In this document: one piece after another, positions 38,954-47,900 of the stretch
How the letters are laid out: every line of letters begins with the position of its first letter
Position numbering within the stretch: the first letter of the stretch is position 1
From: Desulfofundulus thermosubterraneus DSM 16057
Lineage (GTDB): Bacteria; Bacillota; Desulfotomaculia; Desulfotomaculales; Desulfovirgulaceae
DNA: 49,682 nt
Reading direction: 5' to 3'
Assembly: GCF_900142025.1 (NCBI RefSeq)
Contig: NZ_FQZM01000025.1
Span: 1-49,682 of the forward strand
Translations under genes and position numbers: made by a program
The notes under the pieces: model-generated
Seen by the model: only the letters and a program-made list of their open reading frames with translations
Database searches by the model: none
What the model was told of the DNA's origin: nothing

Positions 38954-41869
38954 ATGTCCGAAATAAAGGATCGGGCAAAACATGTTTGGGCTGTAGATAA
39001 AAGCACCCTGGAGGGTGTCCTGGACGGTAAAATGAACCCCGTCCTGCGTGAGGCCTGGCAGCAAGCCGTGGCTATTCTGGAGACGGCCGGGGATGAAGAA
39101 TTTTACCAGCACTGGCTGGCAGGGACGGGGGAGCTCATGGCAGCATCCTGGGAAGTAATCTGGGAATGGTTACACCGCAGCCCTGGCACCCTCGGTATCG
39201 TTACTCCAGTTGCGTTGGTTCCATGGGCCCGTTGCAGCGCCCTGGTGGCCCGGTATGCTCCCGCCGAGGCGGTGGGGTTGATCCGCTCCGGACGCCGGAT
39301 TTTAGCACAGATACCCCCTGACATACAGCAGTCCTTACTGGAGGACTGCGCGATTTTAGCCCGGATTAACTGGCCGGCAGCAACGGTGTTTTATGCCAGT
39401 TTACCCATGCTGGCCCAGTGGTCTGATAAAGGCGCCGTGAAGAGATGGGTGCAGGCGGGTCTAGCCCTGGCGGGACAGGATGTGGAAATGGGGCGGGCTT
39501 ATTTCGCAGCCCATAGCCTTTGGCAAAAGGCTTCTTTCAGCGACCTTTTTGTTCCCTGGGTTACCTGGGGCCAGGAATTGGCCCGGATTACTCCGGTTAT
39601 GGCGCAGGCTTATTTCACCAGCACTCCGGTGCTGGCTGGTGCCCTGGGCGAACAATTTTCCACATCCTTCCTGGCAGAGTGGGCCGACTGGGCCAGACTC
39701 CTGGCCGAACAGGATGTCGAAACGGCAATCGCCTTTCTGAACAGCAGCCCGGGGGTGCTGGGTTCAGGTACGGGGGTAGCTTTTAAGGAATGGGCAGAGT
39801 GCGGGCGAGAACTTTTAACCCGTGATCAAAAAGTGGCCCGGTCCTTTTTTGAAATGACCCACCGGGCCTTGCAGCAGGCCACCTGGCCGGAGGTACGCGC
39901 CTGGGTTGAACGGGCGGTCCGGAAGTGTGGGGAAAACGCGGAAAAGCTGGCCGAAATGATGGCTTTGGCCACTCGTGAAAGCATGGCCCTGCTGGCCGGT
40001 TTACGCCAGGGGATCACATTGGCGGAGGAGGAGCGCAGCCTGGTTACATACGGGGCAGCCCTCTTTGAGCGGCCGGTAGTTTTAAAACCCAGTAACATTC
40101 TCCCCGTAGAAATAACCGGAGGAGATCGCCTGTTTGCCACCACCGATGGCCGGCGGGTTTACCTGCCGGAAAACGTGAATGTTTTTCCGGTCCGGGAAAA
40201 GAATCAGGCCCTGTTAAGATTAATGCTGGTGCACGAAATGGCTCATCTGGCGGAAGGCACTTACCGGTTAACCGCAGCCGAACTGGCGGAGGCGGCCCGG
40301 CGCACTGGTTTACCGGAGGCGCAACGGGGAGAAGTATCCTGTCTGGAAGAGTGGCTGGACCTTTTCCCGGACTATGCCCTGATGCGTACCGTCTTTGAAC
40401 TGGTGGAAGACGCCCGGGTTGATCATCTTACCCGGGTGAGATATCCGGGACTGGTCCGGGAATACCATGAGTTTGGCAGGCTGGCGCCGGTGTCCTTTCC
40501 CTCCGGTACCCGGGAGGCCGGGCTGGCTTCCCTGGCCAGGTTGTCTTTGGGGCAGCCGGCCCCGGAAGATATGGCCATCGAGCCGGGTCTTCTTCTCCAG
40601 CAAAAAATACTTGCCAACCGGTCGGCTACCGTGAAGGAAAGCCTGGAAGTGGCCGCCGCCTGGTACCGTTTTCTAGCAGATAAGCCTGCTGCCGGAGGGG
40701 AAGCCCGTTACCCCCAGGCCCTCTACCGGGGCCGGTTACGGCCGGACCTTGTTGCCGTCAATGCCGAGGTGGAAGCTGAATCCTCGCCGGTAAAGAGCCG
40801 GCAGAGGGCTGAAAGCTGCCTTCGGGTTAGGCCGGGTCCGCCGGGTACGGCCACTGCCTACCGGACGGGCAAATTTTACGGTGCCTTAAAAAGCCTTTTG
40901 CAGGGCTTTTTCCAGGAAGAATACACAGCCTACCGCAACGTTTACTATTACGATGAGTGGGACGTTACGGTGACCGGATACAAGCCTGACTGGTGCCGGG
41001 TGGGTGAAGTTGTTTTGCAGCCCAGCACCCGGCGGTTTGTGGAACAAACGTTAAGGGATTATTACGGCTTGATCAGCACTCTGAAAAGATATTTCGCCAT
41101 GTTGCGCCCCGACCGCTTCCGGCGCTACCGCCGCCAGGAGGAGGGGGAACAGGAGGATATTGACGCCATTGTTGAGGCCTGGGCCGAGCGAGCCGTGGGG
41201 GCGCCGGCTACCGGTTTCATGATCCGCCGGGATAAGCGTTTGCGGGATGTGACAGTGGCCTTTTTATTGGACCTTAGCGGCTCCACGAACCAGGTTTTGG
41301 ACAACGGAAAGACCATTCTGGATATTGAAAAAGAAGCGGTTATTATCATGGCCGAAGCACTGGAGGTGATTGGTGACCGCTACGCCCTCTACGGGTTTAA
41401 CGGGGAAGGGAGACAGAAGGTTAATTTTTACATCGTTAAAGAGTTTAACGAGCCATACGGGCAGCAGGTCCAGCAAAAGTTCGGGGGTATGGTCAGTGAT
41501 GGCCTCACCCGTCTGGGGGCGGCCATCCGGCATGCCACCAACAAGCTGCAATCGGTAGAGGCAGCGGTAAAACTGCTGCTGATCTTGAGCGATGGGCGAC
41601 CCTACGATGTGGATTACTGCGCTGCGAAAGGCAACAGCGATCTGCGCTCTTGGTTAAGTGCAGACTATACGCTTTATGCACGGGAAGACTGCCGCATGGC
41701 TCTTCGGGAAGCACGAATGAAATGCATAACGCCCTTTTGCATTACGGTGGATCGTAAGGGAAAGGAATATCTGGAGGAAATTTTTGGACCTGGCGGGTAT
41801 GTGGTAATTGACGATGTGACCATGTTGCCGGAAAAATTGCCATTAATTTATAAAAAGTTGACCGTTTAA
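38954..41869 (+). CDS. Large VWA-domain protein (NorD/CbbO-like)
   Basis: A 971-residue protein. The N-terminal ~400 residues are helical repeats (alternating WA/YFxS and PxLA patterns). An HEMAH motif is at residues ~427-431, a potential HExxH zinc site, as in some NorD-like proteins. The C-terminal VWA domain (~765-971) has the MIDAS start DLSGST and the later ILSDGRP. It pairs with the MoxR ATPase upstream (17-nt gap). Such VWA proteins link the ATPase to a substrate enzyme. It is longer than most CbbO/NorD (about 600-800), mainly by the N-terminal repeat region. Confidence 0.87.
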   Translation: MSEIKDRAKHVWAVDKSTLEGVLDGKMNPVLREAWQQAVAILETAGDEEFYQHWLAGTGELMAASWEVIWEWLHRSPGTLGIVTPVALVPWARCSALVARYAPAEAVGLIRSGRRILAQIPPDIQQSLLEDCAILARINWPAATVFYASLPMLAQWSDKGAVKRWVQAGLALAGQDVEMGRAYFAAHSLWQKASFSDLFVPWVTWGQELARITPVMAQAYFTSTPVLAGALGEQFSTSFLAEWADWARLLAEQDVETAIAFLNSSPGVLGSGTGVAFKEWAECGRELLTRDQKVARSFFEMTHRALQQATWPEVRAWVERAVRKCGENAEKLAEMMALATRESMALLAGLRQGITLAEEERSLVTYGAALFERPVVLKPSNILPVEITGGDRLFATTDGRRVYLPENVNVFPVREKNQALLRLMLVHEMAHLAEGTYRLTAAELAEAARRTGLPEAQRGEVSCLEEWLDLFPDYALMRTVFELVEDARVDHLTRVRYPGLVREYHEFGRLAPVSFPSGTREAGLASLARLSLGQPAPEDMAIEPGLLLQQKILANRSATVKESLEVAAAWYRFLADKPAAGGEARYPQALYRGRLRPDLVAVNAEVEAESSPVKSRQRAESCLRVRPGPPGTATAYRTGKFYGALKSLLQGFFQEEYTAYRNVYYYDEWDVTVTGYKPDWCRVGEVVLQPSTRRFVEQTLRDYYGLISTLKRYFAMLRPDRFRRYRRQEEGEQEDIDAIVEAWAERAVGAPATGFMIRRDKRLRDVTVAFLLDLSGSTNQVLDNGKTILDIEKEAVIIMAEALEVIGDRYALYGFNGEGRQKVNFYIVKEFNEPYGQQVQQKFGGMVSDGLTRLGAAIRHATNKLQSVEAAVKLLLILSDGRPYDVDYCAAKGNSDLRSWLSADYTLYAREDCRMALREARMKCITPFCITVDRKGKEYLEEIFGPGGYVVIDDVTMLPEKLPLIYKKLTV

Positions 41870-41886
41870 CAGGGGAGGAACATCTT

Positions 41887-42321
41887 ATGCAAAACAATAT
41901 CTGTGGGGCCGGTTTATCCGTCCGCCCGGGAAAACCCTGCCCCCGTTGCGGAACCCCCGGCTTGCCTGTAAACGTGATCACCGTATCCAGTCTGGTGGTC
42001 GATGAAAAACTGTCCCGGATAACAGGAGATTCCTACCATTTATGTGCCTCGCCGGAATGCTCCGTGGTTTATTTCGAAGGTAGCGGTAATGTACTTGAAG
42101 AAAAAGATTTAAAGGTGCCGGTATGGTTCAAAAGGCATGCTGGACCCGTACCTGTTTGCTACTGCCGCGGAGTGACCGACGGGGAGATCCTGGCCCACAT
42201 TGAAAAAGGGTGTTGTTCGTCTCTCGCCGACATCCAGCGTCATACCGGTGCGAATACGGGTAAAGAATGCCTGACCAGAAACCCTGCCGGCCGTTGATGT
42301 AAACCGGCGGTGCAATCGGTG
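41887..42321 (+). CDS. CopZ-like iron-sulfur protein, predicted selenoprotein (Sec137)
   Basis: A 2Fe-2S/BFD-like domain protein. The N-terminal part has zinc-type Cys pairs (CPRC, and Cys at 53 and 58), and the BFD-like part has CYCRGVTDGEI and GKECLTRNPAGR. The plain reading ends at TGA 42295-42297 (136 aa). CopZ-type domains normally continue NP-x-G-x-C-C, and here the codon after the TGA is TGT, giving NPAGR-U-C, with a stop 7 codons later (42319-42321). I therefore propose Sec137 in a U-C pair. A hairpin 19 nt later fits a SECIS. If TGA is a true stop, the last cluster ligands would be missing. Confidence 0.65.
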
Positions 42322-42327
42322 ATTGCA
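42309..42327 (+). promoter_or_regulatory. Putative bacterial SECIS hairpin (CopZ-like)
   Basis: GTGCAATC (42309-42316), loop GGT (42317-42319), GATTGCAC (42320-42327): 8 perfect pairs with G first in the triloop. It lies 19 nt after UGA 42295. The second in-frame TGA (42319) lies inside the hairpin. Confidence 0.6.
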
Positions 42328-42411
42328 CGGGGTTTGGCTCAAAGGATTCAAATCAAGTAAGTTCATGAGATACTATCACAAATTATGGTAATAAATTAGG
42401 AGGGGTTTGCT

Positions 42412-43488
42412 ATGATGTTGCTCAAACACAAGGGCGAAGAGATGACCTCAGTAGAACGGGTGGTCGCGGCTTTAAATTACCAAAAACCCGACCGTGTACC
42501 GGTAGCTCCGCTCTTATGCGGTGCTGCCCGTCGGGTTAACGGCGTTACCTATCCCAAATGGGCCACCGATGCTGAGGCCTGTGCTGAAGCCTATATCCAG
42601 TCTGTGGATCTGTTTGATTATGATGTTATTGTGGGGCTCGTTGACCTATCTGTGGAATCGGCCGATTGGGGCCAGGCAACGGTTTTCCCACCGCACAGCA
42701 CACCCTACACCGATACCAACAAGCCGTTTATTAAAAATGAAGAGGATTATTACCGTTTGGAAAAGATCAATCCCCGGGAAACACCCCGCATGAAAATGGT
42801 TCTGGAAACCATGGCGCGGGTGGTTAAAGCACGGGGCAAGGAAAAGGTTGTTTGTGGTTTTATATATGGCCCACTGGGTGTGCTCTCTCAGCTACGCGGC
42901 CATGAGCGCTTGTTTAAAGACTGCTTGAAACGGCCTGAGGCTGTGAAAGCGGGACTGGAAGTGGTTACCGAAGTATTGTGTGATTACGCCCGGGCCATGA
43001 TTGAGACCGGGGTACATGCGATTGCCGTTGATACCCTTTATGCCTGCAAAACCATCATGAGTAAGAAAATGTGGGAGAATATAGAGGGGCCATACGCTAA
43101 AAAGTTGTGCGACGTAATCCGGGATGCAGGCATTACCTTGGCGTTGCACAACTGCGGTGGGGCCACCTATTTCGATGCCCAGATCAAATGGCTGAATCCG
43201 CAGGCCATTTCCCACGCCTACCCGGCGGATGATTGCAAGGATTGGGCCGAACATGCGGCCAAATGGGGGAAGAAAGTGGTAACCATGGGCTATTTGGTTC
43301 CGTCTGAATTGGGCCTGATCATGACTCCGGAGCAGGTTATTGAAGAATGCCGCCGCGAGATTGAAACCTTCAAGGATTGCGATGGAGGATTTATTCTGGC
43401 ACCGGGCTGTGAGTTCCCGCCAAACGGGTCACTCCTGAACCTGGCAGCCATTATGCAAGCGGCGCGGACATACGGGGTTTACCATTGA
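42412..43488 (+). CDS. UroD-family methyltransferase 3 (MtaA/MtbA-like)
   Basis: A 358-residue UroD-fold methyltransferase with full zinc ligands: LHNCGG (H-x-C) and APGCEFPP near the C-terminus. This last motif shows that the Sec site of the enzyme at 22167 corresponds to a conserved Cys. It starts at ATG 42412 after TAGGAGGGG. The next gene is a small unknown protein (43526) that follows by 37 nt. The long gap to the corrinoid genes suggests its partner may be any of the three carriers. Confidence 0.9.
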   Translation: MMLLKHKGEEMTSVERVVAALNYQKPDRVPVAPLLCGAARRVNGVTYPKWATDAEACAEAYIQSVDLFDYDVIVGLVDLSVESADWGQATVFPPHSTPYTDTNKPFIKNEEDYYRLEKINPRETPRMKMVLETMARVVKARGKEKVVCGFIYGPLGVLSQLRGHERLFKDCLKRPEAVKAGLEVVTEVLCDYARAMIETGVHAIAVDTLYACKTIMSKKMWENIEGPYAKKLCDVIRDAGITLALHNCGGATYFDAQIKWLNPQAISHAYPADDCKDWAEHAAKWGKKVVTMGYLVPSELGLIMTPEQVIEECRREIETFKDCDGGFILAPGCEFPPNGSLLNLAAIMQAARTYGVYH

Positions 43489-43525
43489 GTTTGCCTATTA
43501 TCAAGTTGGGTTGGGGGTTCTTTTA

Positions 43526-43837
43526 ATGGCCAAAGTAGAAATCTTTGGCGGTATCTGCGGTTTTAATACCGTTGTTTCGGCCACAGCAGAACAAAGGCGT
43601 ATGGTGGAGTTGAAGGTGGAAAGCGAATGTCCCAACTGGCAAAAAGTGCAGGGACAATTGAAGGTCGACGCATATAAGGAACTGTTCGGCAAGCTGCATG
43701 AGAGTGAGGTATACCGCCTCAGCTCTCCCTTTATTCCCCATCCGGCCTGTTTGGTGCCTGCCGGCATTATGAAGGCCATCGAGGTGGCCGCCGGGTTGGC
43801 CCTCCCCCGGGATGGGTTCATCAGGGTAATCGGTTAA
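43526..43837 (+). CDS. Small conserved protein, GGxCGF family (copy 1)
   Basis: A 103-residue protein beginning AKVEIFGGICGFNT, with conserved Cys in CPNW and HPACLVPAGIMKAIEV. A homologous protein starts at 48988 (AKAKVMAGACGFTS, CPVPCAIIKTIQVE). I do not know a function; this may be the family annotated DUF6951. Conserved Cys pairs suggest metal or disulfide chemistry. ATG 43526 follows TTGGGGG. It sits directly after methyltransferase 3, so it is probably an accessory factor of that system. Confidence 0.8.
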   Translation: MAKVEIFGGICGFNTVVSATAEQRRMVELKVESECPNWQKVQGQLKVDAYKELFGKLHESEVYRLSSPFIPHPACLVPAGIMKAIEVAAGLALPRDGFIRVIG

Positions 43838-43997
43838 TACTTATCGTTGTCGATGCCGCTGTAAAGCTGGCTTTTTAAGCAGTTTACGGTAAAATCTTTT
43901 GGACAAACCTTACCATACTAAGTTGACAATTCCCTTATTTGTAATATTTTTTTTCGCCAACTATATGACTAAGTCTATTATTGGAGTGAGTCTTATA

Positions 43998-44372
43998 TTG
44001 GAAATTAAGAATTGTCCCTGTGAAGGCAAATACCTGGACAAAATGGTTCAGCCTGCCATATTGATAATTCTCACTGAGGCAAATCTCCACGGTTATAAAA
44101 TTGTTCAAAGGTTGGCCGAAACACCAATGTTCAACGGTGATGAGCCGGATCCCGCCGGTGTTTACCGCTGCCTTAAGGCTATGGAAAAGCGTGGCTTAAT
44201 CGTTTCTTGCTGGGATATCTCCCGGACAGGACCGGCCAAACGCTTTTACCGTATCACAGAAGGAGGTAAGGAATGCCTAAGGCGCTGGATTGAAACCCTG
44301 GAAGAATATCACCGTATAATAGGTATGCTACTTTCGGAAGCAAAGAAAGTAACCACTAAAGACCGGTCATAA
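43998..44372 (+). CDS. PadR-family transcriptional regulator
   Basis: A 124-residue regulator with a winged helix, ILIILTEANLHGYKIVQRL, GVYRCLKAMEKRGLIVSCW and RFYRITEGGKECL as wing, then a short dimerisation helix. The N-terminus holds two Cys (NCPC). TTG 43998 is chosen because GGAGTGAG lies 8 nt before it; an open stretch further upstream has no start signal. It probably controls nearby methyltransferase genes in response to a small ligand. A conserved-looking upstream segment is shared with 48.8 kb. Confidence 0.85.
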   Translation: MEIKNCPCEGKYLDKMVQPAILIILTEANLHGYKIVQRLAETPMFNGDEPDPAGVYRCLKAMEKRGLIVSCWDISRTGPAKRFYRITEGGKECLRRWIETLEEYHRIIGMLLSEAKKVTTKDRS

Positions 44373-44400
44373 AGCATGATTTATAACATCTATTTCTTTC

Positions 44401-44437
44401 GGTCAGGGAAAGAATTTCCCGGTTCTTTTCCCTGACC
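44401..44437 (+). terminator. Hairpin after PadR gene
   Basis: GGTCAGGGAAAGAA (44401-44414) pairs with TTCTTTTCCCTGACC (44423-44437) with one bulged base and loop TTTCCCGG. No T run follows. Confidence 0.55.
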
Positions 44438-44762
44438 AGCGGGCAATCCGGAAAAGGGCACGGACCAGAAAAGCATGGGAAAGAAAGAATGTTCTTTGAA
44501 AGCGGTTCAAAGTAACCCGTGGGTTAAGCATACAACAAAATTTCCGTGTGTTCAGGGGGTGAGGCAAAAAATTTTGAGGTTTTTACGAAAGGGTAGGCAT
44601 GGGGGAAGACTGGTTTATTGGATTTGGATAATTACGGAGGTGGTACGAAATGAACTCTGCAGTCATTATGGAGTAGTGCCCGGAGAACCCATAGTATGAA
44701 TGGCAAGAAAGAAGGGTTGTTGCCTATCATAAATGAGTAAAACCCACAGGAGGTGTTAAAAA
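44438..44762. other. Intergenic region before the radical SAM gene
   Basis: No supported gene. A 74-codon open frame (44475-44699) has no good start signal or recognisable sequence. CAGGAGGTG (44747-44756) is the ribosome binding site of the radical SAM gene. Base composition becomes AT-richer here than in the methyltransferase region. Confidence 0.5.
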
Positions 44763-45800
44763 ATGAAACTGGACCCTGAGATTGAGAAAATCCTTGATAA
44801 GGCATTAGCAGGCGAGCAAATCACTCGTCAGGAAGCAGTCAAACTTCTGCAAGTAGATGAAAACTCACCCGAGCTCTATGCTATTATGTCGGTAGCCAAC
44901 ACACTGACGAGGAGACACTTCGGGGATAAAGGCGAGGTATGGGCGCAAGTTGGTATAAACATTTGGCCTTGTCCTAAAAGCTGCGCATTCTGCACTTTCG
45001 GCGAGAAATGGGGCGTCTTTACCTCGCGTGTGGAACTGAGCCTTGAGGAGGTCGTCAGCAGGGCAAAGGCATTTGAGGATGCTGGAGCAAACGCTATCTT
45101 CCTGATGACTACTGCGGATTATCCATTTGAGCGCTTCTTGGAAATCGCAAAAGCAGTGCGTGAAGTTCTTTCCCCTGATATGCCAATGGTAGCCAATATC
45201 GGAGATTTCGGTCCAAAAGAAGCGGAGAAATTACTGGAAGCGGGATTTCAAGGCGCCTACCATGTCTTCCGTCTGCGCGAAGGAAGGGATACTGAAATAG
45301 ATCCTAAAGTCAGATTACGCACGCTTGAAACGATTAGGGATTTCGGACTCGCTCTCGCTTATTGCGTTGAGCCAATTGGTCCTGAGCACTCCCTAGAGGA
45401 ATTAGTCGAGGAGATGTTCAGAGGAAAAGATTATCTCGCTGCAAGTCTTGCAGCTATGTGGAGAGTTCCCGTTCCCCAAACTCCTCTCTATAAATACGGT
45501 ATGATATCCCAGTGGACTTTAGCCAAAACAGTTGCCGTCACAAGGATAGTTGCGAGAGATTCCATAAAGGCTATGGGCGTTCACGAAGCAAGGATATTAC
45601 CTCTGCGAGCTGGAGCTAATCAGATATACGCGGAAACAGGACCTAATCCTCGGGATGTGCTCGAGGATACCTCAAAAGGTAGGGGTTTCACCGTTGAAGA
45701 TTGTAAGGAACTACTTGTAGAGGCAGGTTATACACCTCTGGAAGGACCTTCCGAGGCATTTCCCGTTCGCCCCAAAGCTGTATCGCCCCTAACTGATTGA
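44763..45800 (+). CDS. Radical SAM protein, BioB/HydE-like
   Basis: A 345-residue radical SAM enzyme. The cluster motif is CPKSCAFCTF (C-x3-C-x2-C, residues ~69-76) within VGINIWPCPKSC. GDFGPKEAEKLLEAGFQG and GPNPRDVLEDTSKG near the end are typical of the BioB–HydE–PylB–ThiH cofactor-related group. I cannot assign the reaction. There are no pylC/D or bioA/D genes here. Codon use is AT-richer (third positions) than in the methyltransferase genes, a hint of separate origin. CAGGAGGTG precedes ATG 44763. Confidence 0.85.
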   Translation: MKLDPEIEKILDKALAGEQITRQEAVKLLQVDENSPELYAIMSVANTLTRRHFGDKGEVWAQVGINIWPCPKSCAFCTFGEKWGVFTSRVELSLEEVVSRAKAFEDAGANAIFLMTTADYPFERFLEIAKAVREVLSPDMPMVANIGDFGPKEAEKLLEAGFQGAYHVFRLREGRDTEIDPKVRLRTLETIRDFGLALAYCVEPIGPEHSLEELVEEMFRGKDYLAASLAAMWRVPVPQTPLYKYGMISQWTLAKTVAVTRIVARDSIKAMGVHEARILPLRAGANQIYAETGPNPRDVLEDTSKGRGFTVEDCKELLVEAGYTPLEGPSEAFPVRPKAVSPLTD

Positions 45801-46056
45801 AGGAATTTTTAAAATTAGCGACCCCCTCGCGCCCAAGGTGGACCCCATTATCAAGACAGTTTTATTTAAAATTTAAGAGTCAAACACGTGTTTTATAGAC
45901 CTTGTAATAGGTAGAATGGTTAGGGTTAATAAACCATTGGCACTACCAAATTTTTTCGTCAGCTGGCTCTATTCCTGGGATATCGTCTTTGGAAAATGGC
46001 CTGCTTAGTTAAAAATGACGGGAGTAACAGAAGGTAGTAAATATTCAGTGAACCAG

Positions 46057-46315
46057 TTATTGGGGTGATAACCCGAGGAGAATGTCTCGAAAATTTTTCA
46101 CGAGGGGGTAAAGATAAATATCCTTAACCGGAAGCTTGTATTCTTTGAACCGGTCCAGCTTGCCCCGGCCCTGCGTGCTGCCGACAAATATCCAGTTGGC
46201 CGCCCTGTAGCAGGTTCCGGGCAAATCGGTCCTTTTCCACAAGAGTTTCCAGGAGCACCGGCCGGTAGTAGCTGTAGGTCTTTTCCCAATCTTCCGGTAG
46301 CTTTTGACCAAAAGG
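46057..46315 (-). pseudogene. Remnant of a DruA-like (DUF4338) protein, frameshifted
   Basis: On the minus strand two frames join into the end of a DUF4338 protein. One reads KLPEDWEKTYSYYRPVLLET…EKDRFA, and after a one-base frameshift near 46219 the other reads GTCYRAANWIFVGSTQGRGK…LPVKDIYLYPL…FRDILLG to the stop at 46057. These stretches match what I recall of the C-terminus of DUF4338 proteins, a family that includes Druantia DruA and is often mobile. The N-terminal part is missing. The insertion point abuts the truncated binding protein at 46321. Confidence 0.7.
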
Positions 46316-46320
46316 CTGCC

Positions 46321-47070
46321 TTGCTGGCAGGGAGTCTTGACATGTGTGGTTCAACCGTGGCCCTTGCCCTTACCGCGGCTTCCAAGGGTGAGCCGGTGGT
46401 AGCCGTCTGCGGTCTTTGTAACAAGTGTTCAGCGCTGGTGGTGCGAAAAGATTCAGAAATTCATAAGCCTTCGGATTTAAAAGGGAAGAAAATCGCTTAT
46501 GTACCGGGTACCATGCACCATGTCCTGCTACTGGAAGTATTAAGGCGGGCGGGGCTCGATCCAGAGAAAGACGTACATCTCACGCGGGTTGACTTTTTCG
46601 ATATGGGGCAGGCCCTTTCCCAAGGAGCTGTAGACGCTTTCTTAAGTGGAGAGCCGTACCCCTCCCTGGCCGTTGTTAACGGCTACGGGCGTATACTTGC
46701 CTATCCTTATTACGGAGAAGATGTCGGGACCATTAACGCGGTTATGATTACCACCCGTGACAAAATTAAAAACAACCGCCGGCTTATCCAGCAACTGGTA
46801 AATGCCCACGCCATGGCTACGGAGCAACTGAAAAATCGCCCGGAGGAGTGGCTCAATCTGGCTTCCCGATTTGGAACGGACCGGAAAGTTTTGGATATAG
46901 CTGTCGGAAACATGGAGCTTGCCTGGGATCTGGATAAAGAGTATATCCAGCGCGCAAAAAACCTTGCCAAGCGCATGAAGGAACTGGGAATGATTTCTCA
47001 AATACCGGACGTGGACGCGCTGTTCGATCTAAGTTTTGTCGAGGAGGCACGGAAAAATATGGGGAAATGA
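46321..47070 (+). pseudogene. ABC transporter substrate-binding protein (SsuA/NMT1-like), 5'-truncated
   Basis: The readable part begins LAGSLDMCGSTVAL, a segment that in NMT1/SsuA-like proteins lies about a quarter of the way into the protein (after signal peptide and first lobe). It continues with KGKKIAYVPGTMHHVLLLEVL and DAFLSGEPYPSLAVV. No signal peptide is present. The sequence upstream encodes, on the other strand, the DruA remnant. The start codon (TTG 46321 or ATG 46342) is therefore artificial. The rest (249 codons) is intact and overlaps the permease by ATGA, so the gene was once functional. Confidence 0.75.
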
Positions 47071-47900
47071 GGTCATTTAAAGAATCGGGGACTAAAATTT
47101 TATGTTGGTCAGATATTGACGGCAGGCTTAACCCGTTAGGGTTAGCCCTGCCCGCCCTATTATTAATTGTTTGGCACCTGGTAACGGTCGATGGCAATAT
47201 CCCCGGCTACTTGTTGCCCAGACCAATGGAGATTGGTAAAGTTGCCCTTGATTTTGCCTTGGGAAACTGGCAACTAACACCCTATTCAGGCACCATGTTG
47301 GATCACTCCCTGGCTAGCATTTCCAGAGTTTTTTCCGGGTTTGGCTTTGCGGCGGCTGCAGGGCTGCCCCTGGGTTTTTTAACTGGGCGTATTACTGCGG
47401 TAAAGAGAACCATTGATCCCACGATACATCTTTTCCGGACCATTCCGGGAATTGGCTGGCTTCCAGTGGCAATGGTCTGGTTTGGGGTGGGAGAGAGAAC
47501 AACTCTGTTTCTTATAGCCCTGGCTGCTTTTTTTCCCATTTATGTCAACTCAGCCCAGGGTGCGGCCTCGGTGCCCCCACAGCTAATATGGGCAGGAAGA
47601 ATGTTGGGGGCCAATAAGATATCCCTATTCACCACGATAATAATACCGGCCTCAGCCCCTGCCGTAGTAGCTGGACTGAGACTGGGCATGGGGCTGTCCT
47701 GGGCTTACCTGGTACTGGGTGAACTCACCGGTGTTGCCCAGGGTCTGGGAGCCGTAATGATGGATGCCCGCATGCTGGGTCATGTTGATATGATTATAGT
47801 TGCCATGGTTTGTATAGCTATTTGGGGACGGGTGACTGATTTGGTTCTTACTACCATGTTTAAATTATACCAACCGCGGGCGGGTGGTGCGGTATCATGA
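47067..47900 (+). CDS. ABC transporter permease (SsuC/TauC-like)
   Basis: A 277-residue inner-membrane permease with about six membrane segments and the EAA-like loop SAQGAASVPPQLIWAGRMLGA (positions ~165-185, split motif). It would pair with the ATPase at 47897 and the truncated binding protein at 46321 as a nitrate/sulfonate/taurine-type or pyrimidine-precursor importer. ATGA overlaps on both sides show an operon. The reading frame is intact although both neighbours are damaged. Confidence 0.88.
   Translation: MRSFKESGTKILCWSDIDGRLNPLGLALPALLLIVWHLVTVDGNIPGYLLPRPMEIGKVALDFALGNWQLTPYSGTMLDHSLASISRVFSGFGFAAAAGLPLGFLTGRITAVKRTIDPTIHLFRTIPGIGWLPVAMVWFGVGERTTLFLIALAAFFPIYVNSAQGAASVPPQLIWAGRMLGANKISLFTTIIIPASAPAVVAGLRLGMGLSWAYLVLGELTGVAQGLGAVMMDARMLGHVDMIIVAMVCIAIWGRVTDLVLTTMFKLYQPRAGGAVS

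Noticed and set aside
44651-44690. A GGAGG-preceded ATG followed by 8 codons and TAG, considered as a pyrrolysine readthrough
   Set aside because: No continuing homologous frame and no pyl genes in the window, so TAG is taken as a simple stop of a meaningless short frame.
44475-44699. A 74-codon open frame before the radical SAM gene
   Set aside because: It has no ribosome binding site, no homologous look and an odd composition. It ends inside the leader of the next gene.
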